From Cladopsammia gracilis (Eukaryota; Cnidaria; Anthozoa; Scleractinia; Dendrophylliidae): a stretch of 64,000 nucleotides of DNA. A program made the position numbers and the translations under genes. Below the pieces are notes generated by a model that saw only the letters and a program-made list of their open reading frames with translations, was not told where the DNA came from and made no database searches. Position 1 is the first letter of the stretch. Each line of letters begins with the position of its first letter. The DNA lies in NCBI GenBank assembly GCA_022457155.1, contig JAJGOT010000351.1, forward strand, positions 248,001 through 312,000. Reading direction: 5' to 3'. Below are positions 22,331-32,623 of the stretch, one piece after another.

Positions 22331-23666
22331 CAGTCATTTGATCGAAGACTCATTACTGTGAGGTGGTTTCGTGGAAGATGCAGAATTGAGGTCCCCGGAT
22401 CTGTGGAAAACACGGGGTCGCGAGTTTCACTAGCTATAGGTGGTCTGCTCGTAAACCCGGGTCACGTGTAATTAAGCATTAAGACATATGGCGACAATAT
22501 TTGAATATCCCTCGAGGGTATATTTTTTTATAAAAAGGTTATATAAAAGTTTGCTCAAAATTACAGGACAGTGACGACGTTGGAGATTTGGAGATTGTAT
22601 GCTTCAAAAGACAAACGCAATTACTTCAGGTTTCCAATAAAGAGCGCGGCTACTTTAGTTGAAAATAATTGATATTTTAGACTTACGCACAGTCTCTCTC
22701 AAACAAAACTGAGGCTCGGAATGTTCCATAAGCTTAGATTTAGGTCCATGGAATCATGGAATCGATCCATCGAAGACTCGTTCGGAAGCAGTTTCAGTCA
22801 AATCGAATGCAAATGATTTTTATCTGAATTTATCTGAATTTTTTCGTCAAAGTTGCAAGGTAAAAAGTCTGAACACAAGCCATCTATGTAGAATAAAACT
22901 ATTCTAATTATCTTTTTTACGAAGTAGGATGCTAAAGTTAACTTGTAATGAGGAATTTTTCTTCCTCGTCTGTATTATAATTTTTGTTGCCTAGCCAGTA
23001 AATTCAACTGAAAATGGGAATCAGAAATTTGCTCAAATATATGTCTTAAGTAGAACATCAATTTAGGGTTTTTTTTCCGTAACTTTAATGAGAGCAGTTG
23101 GTAAATTGCTTGGTAAATTGTTAAAGTTGGTAAATTGCTTGGTAAATTGATTAAAAAATATGACTACTTTGTTGAACTCTAAAAGTCAAACTAATTCGAG
23201 CTCGTTAGCAAAGGAAATGAGTATCAAACAACAATGCGAAAGATAAATGGCATACCTTTGTCTTCTTCTTTGCTGAAATACCAAAATATCGAAGCATGAA
23301 TGAATTGCTTCAGCAGGGACATGCCCAGCCTTTGCAAAGGGGAATAGGTGTCATCTCATCCGAAATCGAAATCAGTCACTCAAGACCGTGCAGTTACAAA
23401 GGCATGTGCATGCCACATTCAGGAAGGAAACATTTCTTGATCATAAAGTGAAATGTCAACTCGTGACATAAAATAGCACCAACGTTTTCGTTTCTCGTTT
23501 TCACATTAAAACAGTTTGCTCCTTTCTCTATTTTTTGAAGGATTTTGTTCTCATTTCTTATTAATGCTGAGAAAACGGGGGTTCCGGAACCTCTGAAACC
23601 CTTCCCTGGATACGCCCCTGACTAGAGATGAATATAGTAATATTCAATTACTTTTATTTAAATTGT
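22331..23666. other. No gene seen
   Basis: A small direct repeat of TTGGTAAATTGC occurs at 23098-23150. Nothing else is recognised in this non-coding stretch. Confidence 0.4.
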
Positions 23667-23946
23667 GGAGGCGCGGTGGTCTAGTGGTTAGCGCGTCAGA
23701 CTTTCAACCAGGTCGGTGGTTTGAGTCTTGTCTCTGCCGTCGTGTTGTTTCCTTAGACAAGAAACTTTGCTCCACGTTGTCTCTTTCTACCCAGGTGTAT
23801 ACATGGGTACCGGCGACATAATACTGGGAGGTAACCTAGCGATGGAATAGCATCTCATCCAGGGGGGAGTGACACTCTAAGTCGCTTTATGCTACAGAAA
23901 CTGTATTAAGCACCGTCAGTTGTCAGCCATTAGGCTTGTGAAGACT
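23667..23946 (+). mobile_element. tRNA-derived SINE
   Basis: The head resembles a tRNA with box A (TGGTCTAGTGGTTAGCG) and box B (GGTTTGAGTC) at tRNA-like spacing. The body continues with GCGATGGAATAGCATCTCATC and GTCGCTTTATGCTACAGAAA, and a poly-C tract follows. Very similar body sequence without the tRNA head is present at 59990-60095 and 60265-60360, so this is a dispersed family. Transcription would be by RNA polymerase III from the internal boxes; movement depends on a LINE partner not identified here. Confidence 0.75.
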
Positions 23947-25271
23947 TACCCCCCCCCCCCCCCCCTCAATTTAATTAATCAAACTTTCTTTTGGATTTTC
24001 TGCCTTTAAGGTGCTACTTGCCATGATGTTGAGGACTCTTTAAGTCGTTTTAATACCTCCACAATGTACGAGCCATGAAACTCGGGTGTCGTGGGTATTT
24101 AGTTTCAATCTATTTGTTAAAGTCATCACGAACAAACCATTTTTCCTAGTTAAAGACCTTGAACAAGGCCTCGAACAATCCACCGTAGGAAAAAAGATGG
24201 TGGCTGTTCATTTTACCACAATAGACACAATACCTTGCGGACCTAACACAGCACATAAGGCACAAAGAAAGCCAAATTTTTACAATATTTGTTCCAGTAC
24301 TAAGGACAATGTGTAGACTAGGTTTGAAGATTTTATAACTTTTCTTTACATTTTTATGAACGTTGTTAAGGTTTTTATGCGCTAAGAATTATGGGTAAAT
24401 GTACCAGTCGCCATCTTTTTTCCTACCGAGGATTGCGTAATAGGCACCACACCTCTCAACAACATCGCGTCGCCTGTTCAAAAATGTAAACTTTATTCGT
24501 AATTTATTAAACACAGCATTAAGAAATAGAAAACTTTAATATGCGGCTCAGCGTTTTTTGATTAAAAACAGTACAATACACAGTAAGGTAACTTTTTTAC
24601 ATGAGGGCATTGATACTTGATATGTGCAAAACACTTTACATTGTAACTGAACAACCATCTCGAATATTCGCTATTGTGTCATATATTGTAGTCTTGCTTT
24701 TAGAAGAAGACACAACCAGCGTTAATAAACAATGCACTAAACATCTCATCTAAAATAAAGTGATAAAATACAAAAAATATACCGATCAGGTACAAAATTA
24801 TGAAAAGTTTAAAGGCTGTGTGTCATGCTTGTTTCGTACAAAACGGATACTTTTTAACTGATTCCTAACGCTTCTCGCCAGCACGAATTATAATTAGACA
24901 AAGAAATCCTTTGAACAAAGGATCAGTGCATTTCGCACTTACGTGAAGTTAATAGTTTGTCCAGGTACGGGCCAACAATAAATGAGCCTCAGTACTCGTT
25001 CGTGTAATCCGAACTCAAAATGAAGGAATCCGTGACGTATTTGCAACGTTTAATGTAGAATTGGCTTGAATTATTTGTAGTAGTTGTTATTTTAGTACTT
25101 TGAAATTTTTTGCCGAGCAATGGAAAGATTTGCGCAATCATATCGTCTAATACACAATGTACATGAACAGGATCAATGAGAGCGCACGAACAAAAAGCCG
25201 GTGGATCAAACAAGTCTTGTGCAACTCTGGTGATTGCGTGTTTTATGTATCACATGGTCAACTGTTCAATG
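23947..25271. other. Poly-C tract, then no recognised feature
   Basis: About twenty C residues at 23948-23966 are followed by AT-rich sequence up to the LTR element. The 76-codon frame at 24086-24316 has no recognisable domain. Confidence 0.4.
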
Positions 25272-26252
25272 TGTAACGAGACGTTTTTGGCCTGTTTGGC
25301 TAAGTTAGAAACGCTTGACGGAACTTTGCAAATATTGATACTTGACAACTGAAATACTTCGCGAAGGCGCGTGAAGACTGAATGTTTAGCAAATAGTGAT
25401 TTGCTAACGACGACGTGAAACGGGGGAGAAAGCTCGGTAGAGCGGACTAGCTTGCTGCAGGCACTCGTTACAACTGCCAGAGGTACAGGGATCTAGTTTC
25501 CACGTCCCGATGAACAAGGGAGGCGAAGCAAGAACTGAGACTTCTCTGGAACACAGCAACTTCTTTATTTGTAGAGTAAACCTCGTAGAGTAATACTTCA
25601 CACTGAACTAGCTTGTTGGTAATCCATCATGGTTGTCCGGTGGTACTTCTAAGATAGTTGTAAGGTAATCGTAAGGTAATCGTAAGGTAATCGATTTACA
25701 ACAGTTTTGACGCTACTTTTATATTGTCTTAAGTAAATACAGGTGTTCACTTAATTCAAAAGAATACAAAAGTTCATTCAAAAAGACCTGTGTTTGCTTG
25801 ATAACGAGTTACAATTTGATTGGCTAAATTTCAGTTCTTTATGTGAAACAAAGTTTGTCTCTTTCGGTTCCTGTAGTTTTTCAATGATTTCTGTTAAGCT
25901 ATTGAAAAAGCACGTGTTGCAGACTAGACTGTATTGTAACAGCGTTGCAGATGATCTTTTGAAATGCAAATTACTCAGTGGTAAACAAAACAAACATCTG
26001 TTCTATTCAAGGTTACTCTCTATTGAAAACACACGTGTTCTATTGAAATTAGAGTTCATTTTCACACTGTTTTGCGGATGTTCTATTGTTCATATACAAA
26101 AGTTATCTTGCTAAAGAAAACAGGGATATGCAACGATGGTTGACATTGATTTACATGGGAATGACGTTTTAGGTATTGCTTGTTATTTTATTTCGAGTTT
26201 ATTTGCTCGTAATTCGCTGATACTTTCATGTGTGTATTTTTCTCTCGTGACA
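25272..26252 (-). repeat. 3' LTR of the element (element strand)
   Basis: This is the second copy of the LTR. The TATA box equivalent is at 25716-25724 and the polyadenylation signal AATAAA (minus) at 25564-25569. It differs from the other LTR by about eleven substitutions and a 4-5 base indel near 25838, counted by eye. Confidence 0.9.
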
Positions 26253-26264
26253 CCTCCCTCCTTT
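26253..26264 (-). other. Polypurine tract
   Basis: AAAGGAGGGAGG on the minus strand directly abuts the 3' LTR start (TGTCACGAG), the required position for plus-strand priming. Confidence 0.85.
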
Positions 26265-26497
26265 AATTGAAAACCTCCTGGTTTTCGAAAAACTCGAATT
26301 AGCCTCACATATTACCTGGTAAAGTTTCATGTGTGGAGTATGTGTTGGCGCTAGAATGTTAATAAAATGGCGGTATAATAACTTGGAAAACTTCTTGTCT
26401 GACTCTTCTTGCATATTGTTGGTTGCTTTATGGGATAAATTGCTGATAATGACTATTTCAAATTTTCTGTTCGGTTTTTTTTAATCGAAACTAATTG

Positions 26498-27592
26498 TTA
26501 TCGTCGTACTAATATCTTATACTCAACTCGTGAATAACGTTCGTTTATTATCGTTCTTTTTCCGGCCGGTTCTCCACTTTTCCCAGTTTCTCTGTAAAAC
26601 TTCTGATGACCGATCTTGTGGTTGATTTTGTTAACGTATATCCCTTGCGTAAGGACTGTCGTTGGCAAAATGGTACTGTGGATGTTGAGAGCTTTCAGGC
26701 GTACGGGTGTCAGAAGAAACACAAGCTGTTGACTGAGCTCAGGGTCTTCTTGAACGTTAGCTGAGGAGGGGTCGTTGTGTGCGTAACCAGGACTGGATCT
26801 GATATTCGTCGTGGTGGTTGGGACGACAACTTGTGATACTCGGCGTGATGAATATTCGTTGACTGTAGTAGCATGGCCACGAGGTAACAAAACCAGAAGA
26901 ATGACAAGGAATTTGATGAGGAAGGTTGTTGCTGACTTACTCTGTTTAACCAAAGAACTGCAATGGCGAATAAGTTTGGTTTGAGATGGTGTTGATTTAG
27001 CATTCTTTCCTCGGCCATTGGAATGGCAGTTCTCGTGAACTGTTAAAGTAGCCATGAGGCTGGACGGAACTGCTTCTAGTGACAACTCGAGAGGGTGCGT
27101 CTTGTCTAGCTTTAGCTTTCCTCTTGCAAAGTCAATTACCGCACCATTGGATGACAGGAAATCTCGACCAAGAACGGCGTTGTAGGTCATGTTTTCTATG
27201 ACATGGAATTGACATGGAAATTCTCTTCCATTCAGTAACAAAGGTACTTGAATCTGTCCGATAGTTGACAGTTTCTCGCCACTGACGGTCTTCACTTCTG
27301 TGCGAGTACTTGAGGCAATAATAGATGAATCCCTTTTGCTCAATGTTTCTTTAACAAATGCGGCATTCATTATAGAGATACAGGCTCCTGAATCAATTAA
27401 CAGGTCAATTGGGCAACTGTGTATTTTTCCGGTGACAAAGGCGTTATGTTGCTGTTTGTTGCTTGGAAGAAATGAACGTTTCGAAAGTTGAACAGTTCTG
27501 TTAGATTTGTATGTTGGTGGGATTGGTGTATCTGTGGTATCGCAGAGCCTTGTTTCATGTGGCCTGATTGGGAATAAACCTTTCTCTTGTAT
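26498..27592 (-). CDS. pro: Protease (retropepsin) and C-terminal tail, -1 frame to gag
   Basis: The frame is open from just after a TGA at 27593-27595 to 26498. It overlaps the end of gag by about 195 bases in the -1 frame, so a -1 ribosomal shift would be needed; no perfect X-XXY-YYZ slippery site is evident. The catalytic LLIDSGA motif is at about 27383-27403 (Asp codon 27392-27394), upstream of the first in-frame ATG (27370). The second retropepsin landmark, NAVLGRDFL, follows. After the protease comes a different region with a hydrophobic stretch (FLIKFLVILLVLLP, near 26860-26930) that resembles a signal peptide, then a basic tail. The tail could be the remnant of a deleted pol and a 3' envelope-like frame. 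That is speculative. Confidence 0.7.
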   Translation of the reverse strand: MQEKGLFPIRPHETRLCDTTDTPIPPTYKSNRTVQLSKRSFLPSNKQQHNAFVTGKIHSCPIDLLIDSGACISIMNAAFVKETLSKRDSSIIASSTRTEVKTVSGEKLSTIGQIQVPLLLNGREFPCQFHVIENMTYNAVLGRDFLSSNGAVIDFARGKLKLDKTHPLELSLEAVPSSLMATLTVHENCHSNGRGKNAKSTPSQTKLIRHCSSLVKQSKSATTFLIKFLVILLVLLPRGHATTVNEYSSRRVSQVVVPTTTTNIRSSPGYAHNDPSSANVQEDPELSQQLVFLLTPVRLKALNIHSTILPTTVLTQGIYVNKINHKIGHQKFYRETGKSGEPAGKRTIINERYSRVEYKILVRR

Positions 27593-29982
27593 TCACTGGC
27601 GTGTTTTTTAAACTGGCGAAGTGCCCCTCCTGATGTTATAGATGAGTTTTCTTGGTTTGTGTTGTTAGGATTCTTTAGTACTATGACTGCCAGGTCTGTG
27701 GAATGGTGGGAACTTTCTGTAGTAGGTGCTCGTCGTGCTCGTAACTTATTTTCCGCAAGAGGTTCATCGAGGTTTTGTTCTTGTGGGGTACTTGGCTTTT
27801 TGTTGGGGTTAATCTCTATTGTGACCACTGTCTCTGGTTTATCATCTACCTTCGTTTGGGTGTGGTCGCCAGAAGATTGCGTGGTTTGGATACAGCAGGT
27901 AGAAGAAGTATCTGGGCTAGATCTGGATTTTTCCTTTTTCAATGCGGTCTTAAGTGTAACAGCGTCAATGATGTTGATTGTTGGGATTTGGGTATGTGCA
28001 GATGTGGACGGTAATGGTTGGCTCCGTCTTTGATAGTGAACTTGATTAGGTTGTTCTTCTCGTCTGCCTTGCTCATAGGATGAATGGTCGATTGGTGTGG
28101 CTTCTTGGTTCAGAGCTGCGATTTGAGGTTCCACTGCCGGTCTTTCTCGATCATTCTGAGTGAGTGGTGGTGGGCTGTAAGTAGGGGCCTGCTGGAATCT
28201 GTAAAAGCATACTGCTTCTACATGTCCTATTTTCCCACATATGTCACATACAGGTCTTCCTTGGCGGCTCCAAACTCTAGATGGAGCTAGGCGACTAGGT
28301 CTGGAGGCGTAAACTCGCACGAATCCATCCATACGTGCTTGTAGTTTGCGGATCGCATCAAATATGCGAGATACGTCTGCGACATTGTAACCTTCATAGG
28401 ATGCAGGAATCCTTTCCCGTTGGGGCGCAGGGTTTGTTTGAGCTGCTTTAAGGCGGCGATTTTCCTTTCGTAAACGGTTTATCTCGTCATTGTCATTACT
28501 GCGGTGGCTGTTCTCTCTTGAGGCGGGATACTGATATGCAGCTACAGTCGGGCGTTCTGAATTTCCTGCACTAAGCTGTTGAACTTTTTCTCGTAAGGAT
28601 TTCAGTTCATCTTCTACGGATGATTGAAGTATTGGCTGTGATACTGCGATCTTAGAGTCTGGGGATTGGTTCATACTGCCTTGAGCTGTAAGTCTCTGAA
28701 CTTCTTTCTCTGGTAGTTCCATCCTACGAGTTTCAGGACGTGTAGACTTATCGAGCAATTGTTGAATACCAGCGAGTACATTCTGTACCTCCGAATTGAC
28801 GCTTGAACTCGTGGGAGGTACTGAGGGTTTAGCGTAAGTTGCAGTTTGAACAATCCGTGAAATATCTTCTTCTCTTCGTTGGAGCATGGACTGTTGTATG
28901 GAATAAATGAGTCTCGCCGTATCTTCTGCCTCAGCGTAGGTCTTGGGTTCCTTCTTTAGTACTTCGGCTTGGATATCGGCACGAAGATCTAGGCAGTTGA
29001 ACTTGTCGTTCAGGTCAGCCAAGTATGATTCAATTGATTCAGTTGGTCCTTGGCGGCGCTTTGACAGTTCTTGTCGATTTCTAAGGTGGCGATGGGCAGG
29101 CGAAAAGCGCTCCTTTAATGCGTCCTTCAGTAAAGTGTACGAAGCTTGGACTGTACTGGGAAGGTTATAGTAAAACGTTTCTGCTGGCCCAGAGAGATGC
29201 AAGGCTAATTTAATAGCAGCCTGATCACTTGTGGGTGATATTTTCCCGTTGGCAAGATATAACGTGAAGCGTTGAAGCCAACGATCAACGTTTTCACTTT
29301 CGCGGCCGTGAAATAACGTAGGTTTTACTACTGTAGATTCTATCACATGAGGGGTAGATAAAGCAGCTTGTGCGGTTTCAAGTTGTTGACACATTTGACG
29401 CTGTAAATTAACCATTTCTCTTTGAATATCGGAGATATCGGCGGTTGCCATTTTGGAGTCGGTGAAAATACCTTCGTTAGAACTGGTTAGTGAACAAATA
29501 GGATTAAGTTCGTCGTGTTCGGAGTCTGATTGATTAGTTCCTTGTTCTGAAATAAATAATCTCGTGCGATCTAAAGGCGGAAGCAAAGGGGTATTTTCGT
29601 CTTCGTTGTCGGTTCCACTTCCACTCTCTGAGTCGCTGCTATCGGAGGCGTCAGCGGTGATGTTAGGAGAGCTTTCTTTAGATGTCCCTGCGACCGGGGC
29701 ACCGGCGGATGTACTGGGTTGAACGGCTGAAGCGGCAAGAGGCGTAGAAAGATGTTGTAAGACACTGGGAGATCCGTGGTTCTCTTGGTGAGGGTCCGTA
29801 ATGTCTTGAGTGTGACAAGTACAATTACAAATCCCAGTCGCTAAGTCAAAATACTGCGGCGGACAGAGACAGGTTTTATTTTGTGTGATTTGTTTACTTT
29901 TCTTTTTCCCAGAACCGGAAAGAGCTTGTAATTTTTGCCGAAGATTATAGCGTGTGCGTGTCTTGCGGCCCCCTTTTGTCAT
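27397..29982 (-). CDS. gag: Gag polyprotein of the LTR element, 861 aa
   Basis: It is a complete open frame from ATG at 29982 to TAA. The N-terminal part is basic, then cysteine-rich (CLCPPQYFD, CNCTC) and acidic. The capsid-like region follows at about residues 190-350 (with FHGRESENVDRWLQRF and ESIESYLADLNDKFN, the style of retrotransposon gag). A coiled-coil or low-complexity region comes next. A CCHC zinc knuckle (CDICGKIGHVEAVC) occupies residues 579-592 and would bind the element RNA. The C-terminal 65 or so codons overlap the protease frame. The frame has no internal lesion, in keeping with the recent insertion. It forms the particle in which the RNA is packaged. Confidence 0.85.
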   Translation of the reverse strand: MTKGGRKTRTRYNLRQKLQALSGSGKKKSKQITQNKTCLCPPQYFDLATGICNCTCHTQDITDPHQENHGSPSVLQHLSTPLAASAVQPSTSAGAPVAGTSKESSPNITADASDSSDSESGSGTDNEDENTPLLPPLDRTRLFISEQGTNQSDSEHDELNPICSLTSSNEGIFTDSKMATADISDIQREMVNLQRQMCQQLETAQAALSTPHVIESTVVKPTLFHGRESENVDRWLQRFTLYLANGKISPTSDQAAIKLALHLSGPAETFYYNLPSTVQASYTLLKDALKERFSPAHRHLRNRQELSKRRQGPTESIESYLADLNDKFNCLDLRADIQAEVLKKEPKTYAEAEDTARLIYSIQQSMLQRREEDISRIVQTATYAKPSVPPTSSSVNSEVQNVLAGIQQLLDKSTRPETRRMELPEKEVQRLTAQGSMNQSPDSKIAVSQPILQSSVEDELKSLREKVQQLSAGNSERPTVAAYQYPASRENSHRSNDNDEINRLRKENRRLKAAQTNPAPQRERIPASYEGYNVADVSRIFDAIRKLQARMDGFVRVYASRPSRLAPSRVWSRQGRPVCDICGKIGHVEAVCFYRFQQAPTYSPPPLTQNDRERPAVEPQIAALNQEATPIDHSSYEQGRREEQPNQVHYQRRSQPLPSTSAHTQIPTINIIDAVTLKTALKKEKSRSSPDTSSTCCIQTTQSSGDHTQTKVDDKPETVVTIEINPNKKPSTPQEQNLDEPLAENKLRARRAPTTESSHHSTDLAVIVLKNPNNTNQENSSITSGGALRQFKKHASEYKRKVYSQSGHMKQGSAIPQIHQSHQHTNLTELFNFRNVHFFQATNSNITPLSPEKYTVAQLTC

Positions 29983-30059
29983 CCGTTCTTAGGGCTTTTA
30001 ATAGGACTAGTGTTCTAGAGAAAGAGTGTGCTCTTTCGGTAGGAGCTACGAAGTTTACG

Positions 30060-30683
30060 TAGAAATAATGAATAACGTGAACAAAATCGCAAGGGCCAGA
30101 ATACAATAATAAATCGATGTTGTCTTAGGGAAGACAAAGTTCTTGATGTGAGTCAATAAATAGCGTGAACAAAATCGCAAGGGCGATAAAAACTTGTTGA
30201 GCGGAGATAACAAATCGATGTTGTCTTAGGGAAGACAAAGTTCTTGAAATGAGTTAACGTGTAACTTCAACAAAATCGCAAGGGCGATGTTACAAACTTG
30301 TTGAGTGGAAATAATAAATCGATGTTGTCTTAGGGAAGACAAAGTTCTTGAAATGAGTCAATGAAGAGTAGATAGGAACTCACTACGGGCTATAATACTG
30401 TTAAAATAGCGCGATAAGGTGATGTTGTCTTTGGGAAGACAAAGTTCTTTGAATGAGTCAACAATTAGCGTGAAACAATACGCTAAGTTCAATAAAACTG
30501 CGTGGATAAACACGAGGCATTGGACCTTCGTGTAATACTCTACTGTGTCAATAGTGAAACTGGAATGAAGACAATGAAGAGCTCGGAAATTTTGCGTTTC
30601 CGAGGGATTACCTTAAAGTTGCTTGAAGTCTTGTCTTGTAGCTGGGGCTTTTCGTCCTCTTGATCGTGGAAGAGACGGTAGAA
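30060..30683 (-). repeat. Leader with four hairpin repeats at about 100 bp spacing
   Basis: Between gag and the primer site, the motif TGTCTTAGGGAAGACA (six-base stem, four-base loop) occurs at 30121-30136, 30222-30237, 30326-30341 and, as TGTCTTTGGGAAGACA, at 30426-30441. Each is followed by AAGTTCTTG and, in three of the intervals, by ACAAAATCGCAAGGGC. The position in the leader is where packaging or dimerisation signals reside in retroelements; that role is inferred. Confidence 0.8.
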
Positions 30684-30701
30684 ACGCCAAAGGTTCAACC
30701 A
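30684..30701 (-). other. Candidate primer binding site
   Basis: Four bases inside the 5' LTR, the minus strand reads TGGTTGAACCTTTGGCG. A TGG start is expected for pairing with a tRNA 3' CCA end. I could not match it to a particular tRNA. Confidence 0.4.
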
Positions 30702-30705
30702 ACAA

Positions 30706-31690
30706 TGTAACGAGACGTTTTTGGCCTGTTTGGCTAAGTTAGAAACGCTTGACGGAACTTTGCAAATATTGATACTTGACAACTGAAATACTTCGCGAAG
30801 GCGCGTGAAGACTGAATGTTTAGCAAATAGTGATTTGCTAACGACGACGTGAAACGGGGGAGAAAGCTCGGTAGAGCGGACTAGCTTGCTGCAGGCACTC
30901 GTTACAACTGCCAGAGGTACAGGGATCTAGTTTCCACGTCCCGATGAACAAGGGAGGCGAAGCAAGAACTGAGACTTCTCTGGAACACAGCAACTTCTTT
31001 ATTTGTAGAGTAAACCTCGTAGAGTAATACTTCACACTGAACTAGCTTGTTGGTAATCCATCATGGTTGTCCGGTGGTACTTCTAAGATAGTTGTAAGGT
31101 AATCGTAAGGTAATCGTAAGGTAATCGATTTACAACAGTTTTGACGCTACTTTTATATTGTCTTAAGTAAATACAGGTGTTCACTTAATTCAAAAGAATA
31201 CAAAAGTTCATTCAAAAAGACATGTGTTTGCTTGATAACGAGTTACAATTTGATTGGCTAAATTTCAGTTCTTTATGATAGTGAAATAAAGTTTGCCTCT
31301 TTCGGTTCCTGTAGTTTTTCAATGATTTCTGTTAAGCTATTGAAAAAGCACGCGTTGTAGACTAGACTGTATTGTAACAGCGTTGCAGATGATCTTTTGA
31401 AATGTAAATTACTCAGTGGTAAACAAAACAAACATCTGTTCTATTCAAGGTTACTCTCTATTGAAAACACACGTGTTCTATTGAAATTAGAGTTCATTTT
31501 CACACTGTTTTGCGGATGTTTTATTGTTCATATACAAAAGTTATCTTGCTAAAGAAAACAGGGATATACAACGATGGTTGACATTGATTTACATGGGAAT
31601 GACGTTTTAGGAATTGCTTGTTATTTTATTTTGAGTTTATTTGCTCGTAATTCGCTGATACTTTCATGCGTGTATTTTTCTCTCGTGACA
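30706..31690 (-). repeat. 5' LTR of the element (element strand)
   Basis: On the minus strand it starts TGTCACGAG and ends CTCGTTACA. ATATAAAAG at 31150-31158 (minus) is a good TATA box, and AATAAA occurs about 150 bp downstream of it in element orientation. Three copies of GTAAGGTAATC lie next to the TATA box. It would drive gag transcription toward lower coordinates. Confidence 0.9.
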
Positions 31691-31920
31691 AATGTATGAG
31701 CGGATGCCTTCTGCAAAGAAAAGTTTCCATTTGCCAGCCACACACTAGACTTGGTGACTACCTGCAACTTAATAACAAAATGCGTTTTTGTTGGTGGAGA
31801 TGGGTTTAATAACATGTAAAAATCTTATACGTACACTGTATTTAAAAAAAACACTACATTTATTATCTACTTCCATAACAAGGACGACTTTATACGGTCA
31901 TCCCTAACTCGGGACCCAAT

Positions 31921-32623
31921 ATCTCATAGAACAAATAAATGTTTAGCCACTTAGCACTGGTGATACAAGCAAGGAATCAGAGAATTAACTGTGTGTGTAA
32001 ATTATAGTGCTAAGGTAAACCCATAAATTTCCCTGTACTGAGCGTTAGCCCTAGTAAGGAAATGAGGGACCACACGAGGGAAAGAAAAAATCTTTGACCT
32101 CGGTGGGATTCGAACCCACGACCTCCGGATTAGGTCTTCCGTCGCTCTACCGCTTGAGCCACGAGGCCGAGATCTAATCCGGAGGTCGTGGGTTCGAATC
32201 CCACCGAGGTCAAAGATTTTTTTTCTTTCCCTCGTGTGATCCCTCATTTCCTTACTAGGACTAACGCTCCGTACAGGGAAATTTATGGGTTGACCTTAGC
32301 ACTATAATTTACACACAGAGTTAATTCTCTGATTCCTTGTTTGTATCACCAGTGCTACGTGGCTCAACATTTATTTGTACCTTATTACCCACGATCTGCT
32401 TCCGTACGGCCTCGTGGCTCAAGCGGTAGAGCGACGGAAGATCTAAACCGGATGTCGTTGGTTCGAATGCTACCGAGGTCAAAGATCTTTTTCTTTCCCT
32501 CGTGTGGTCCCTCATTTCCTTACTAGGGCTAACGCTCAGTACAGGGAAATTTATGGGTTGACCTTAGCACTATAATTTACACACAGAGTTAATTCTCTGA
32601 TTCCTTGTTTATCTCATAGAACA
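31921..32623. mobile_element. Compound tRNA-SINE insertion with 13-bp target duplication
   Basis: ATCTCATAGAACA flanks the insertion on both sides (31921-31933 and 32611-32623). Inside are three related units. Unit 1 is on the minus strand (31934-32168), with a 73-base tRNA-like head (32096-32168; box A TGGCTCAAGCGG, box B GGTTCGAATCC). Unit 2 is on the plus strand (about 32170-32395) and lacks the first half of the tRNA head. Unit 3 is on the plus strand (32408-32610) with a mutated head (32408-32480). Units 1 and 2 form an almost perfect inverted repeat of about 220 bp arms centred near 32169. The anticodon loop is one base too long, so these are not functional tRNA genes. A single duplication suggests one insertion event. 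Confidence 0.8.

Larger units (their letters stand above)
25272..31690 (-). mobile_element. Complete LTR retrotransposon, gag-pro only, 6.4 kb
   Basis: Two near-identical direct repeats (25272-26252, 30706-31690) begin and end TG..CA, and the whole is flanked by AATG on both sides (25268-25271, 31691-31694). On the minus strand the order is LTR, leader with repeated hairpins, gag (861 codons with a CCHC finger), protease in the -1 frame, polypurine tract, LTR. The LTRs differ at roughly a dozen positions plus one short indel, so the insertion is fairly recent. The capsid-type region and zinc finger point to Ty3/Gypsy-like ancestry (inference). No RT, RNase H or integrase lies between the protease and the LTR, so it must rely on enzymes from a related autonomous element. 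Confidence 0.9.

Noticed and set aside
27587..28290. Plus-strand frames of 68-148 codons opposite gag
   Set aside because: They are antisense shadows of the intact 861-codon gag frame.
32096..32168. Possible functional tRNA gene on the minus strand
   Set aside because: Acceptor and T arms are good, but the anticodon stem-loop has 16 instead of 17 bases and the sequence continues into a SINE body present three times.
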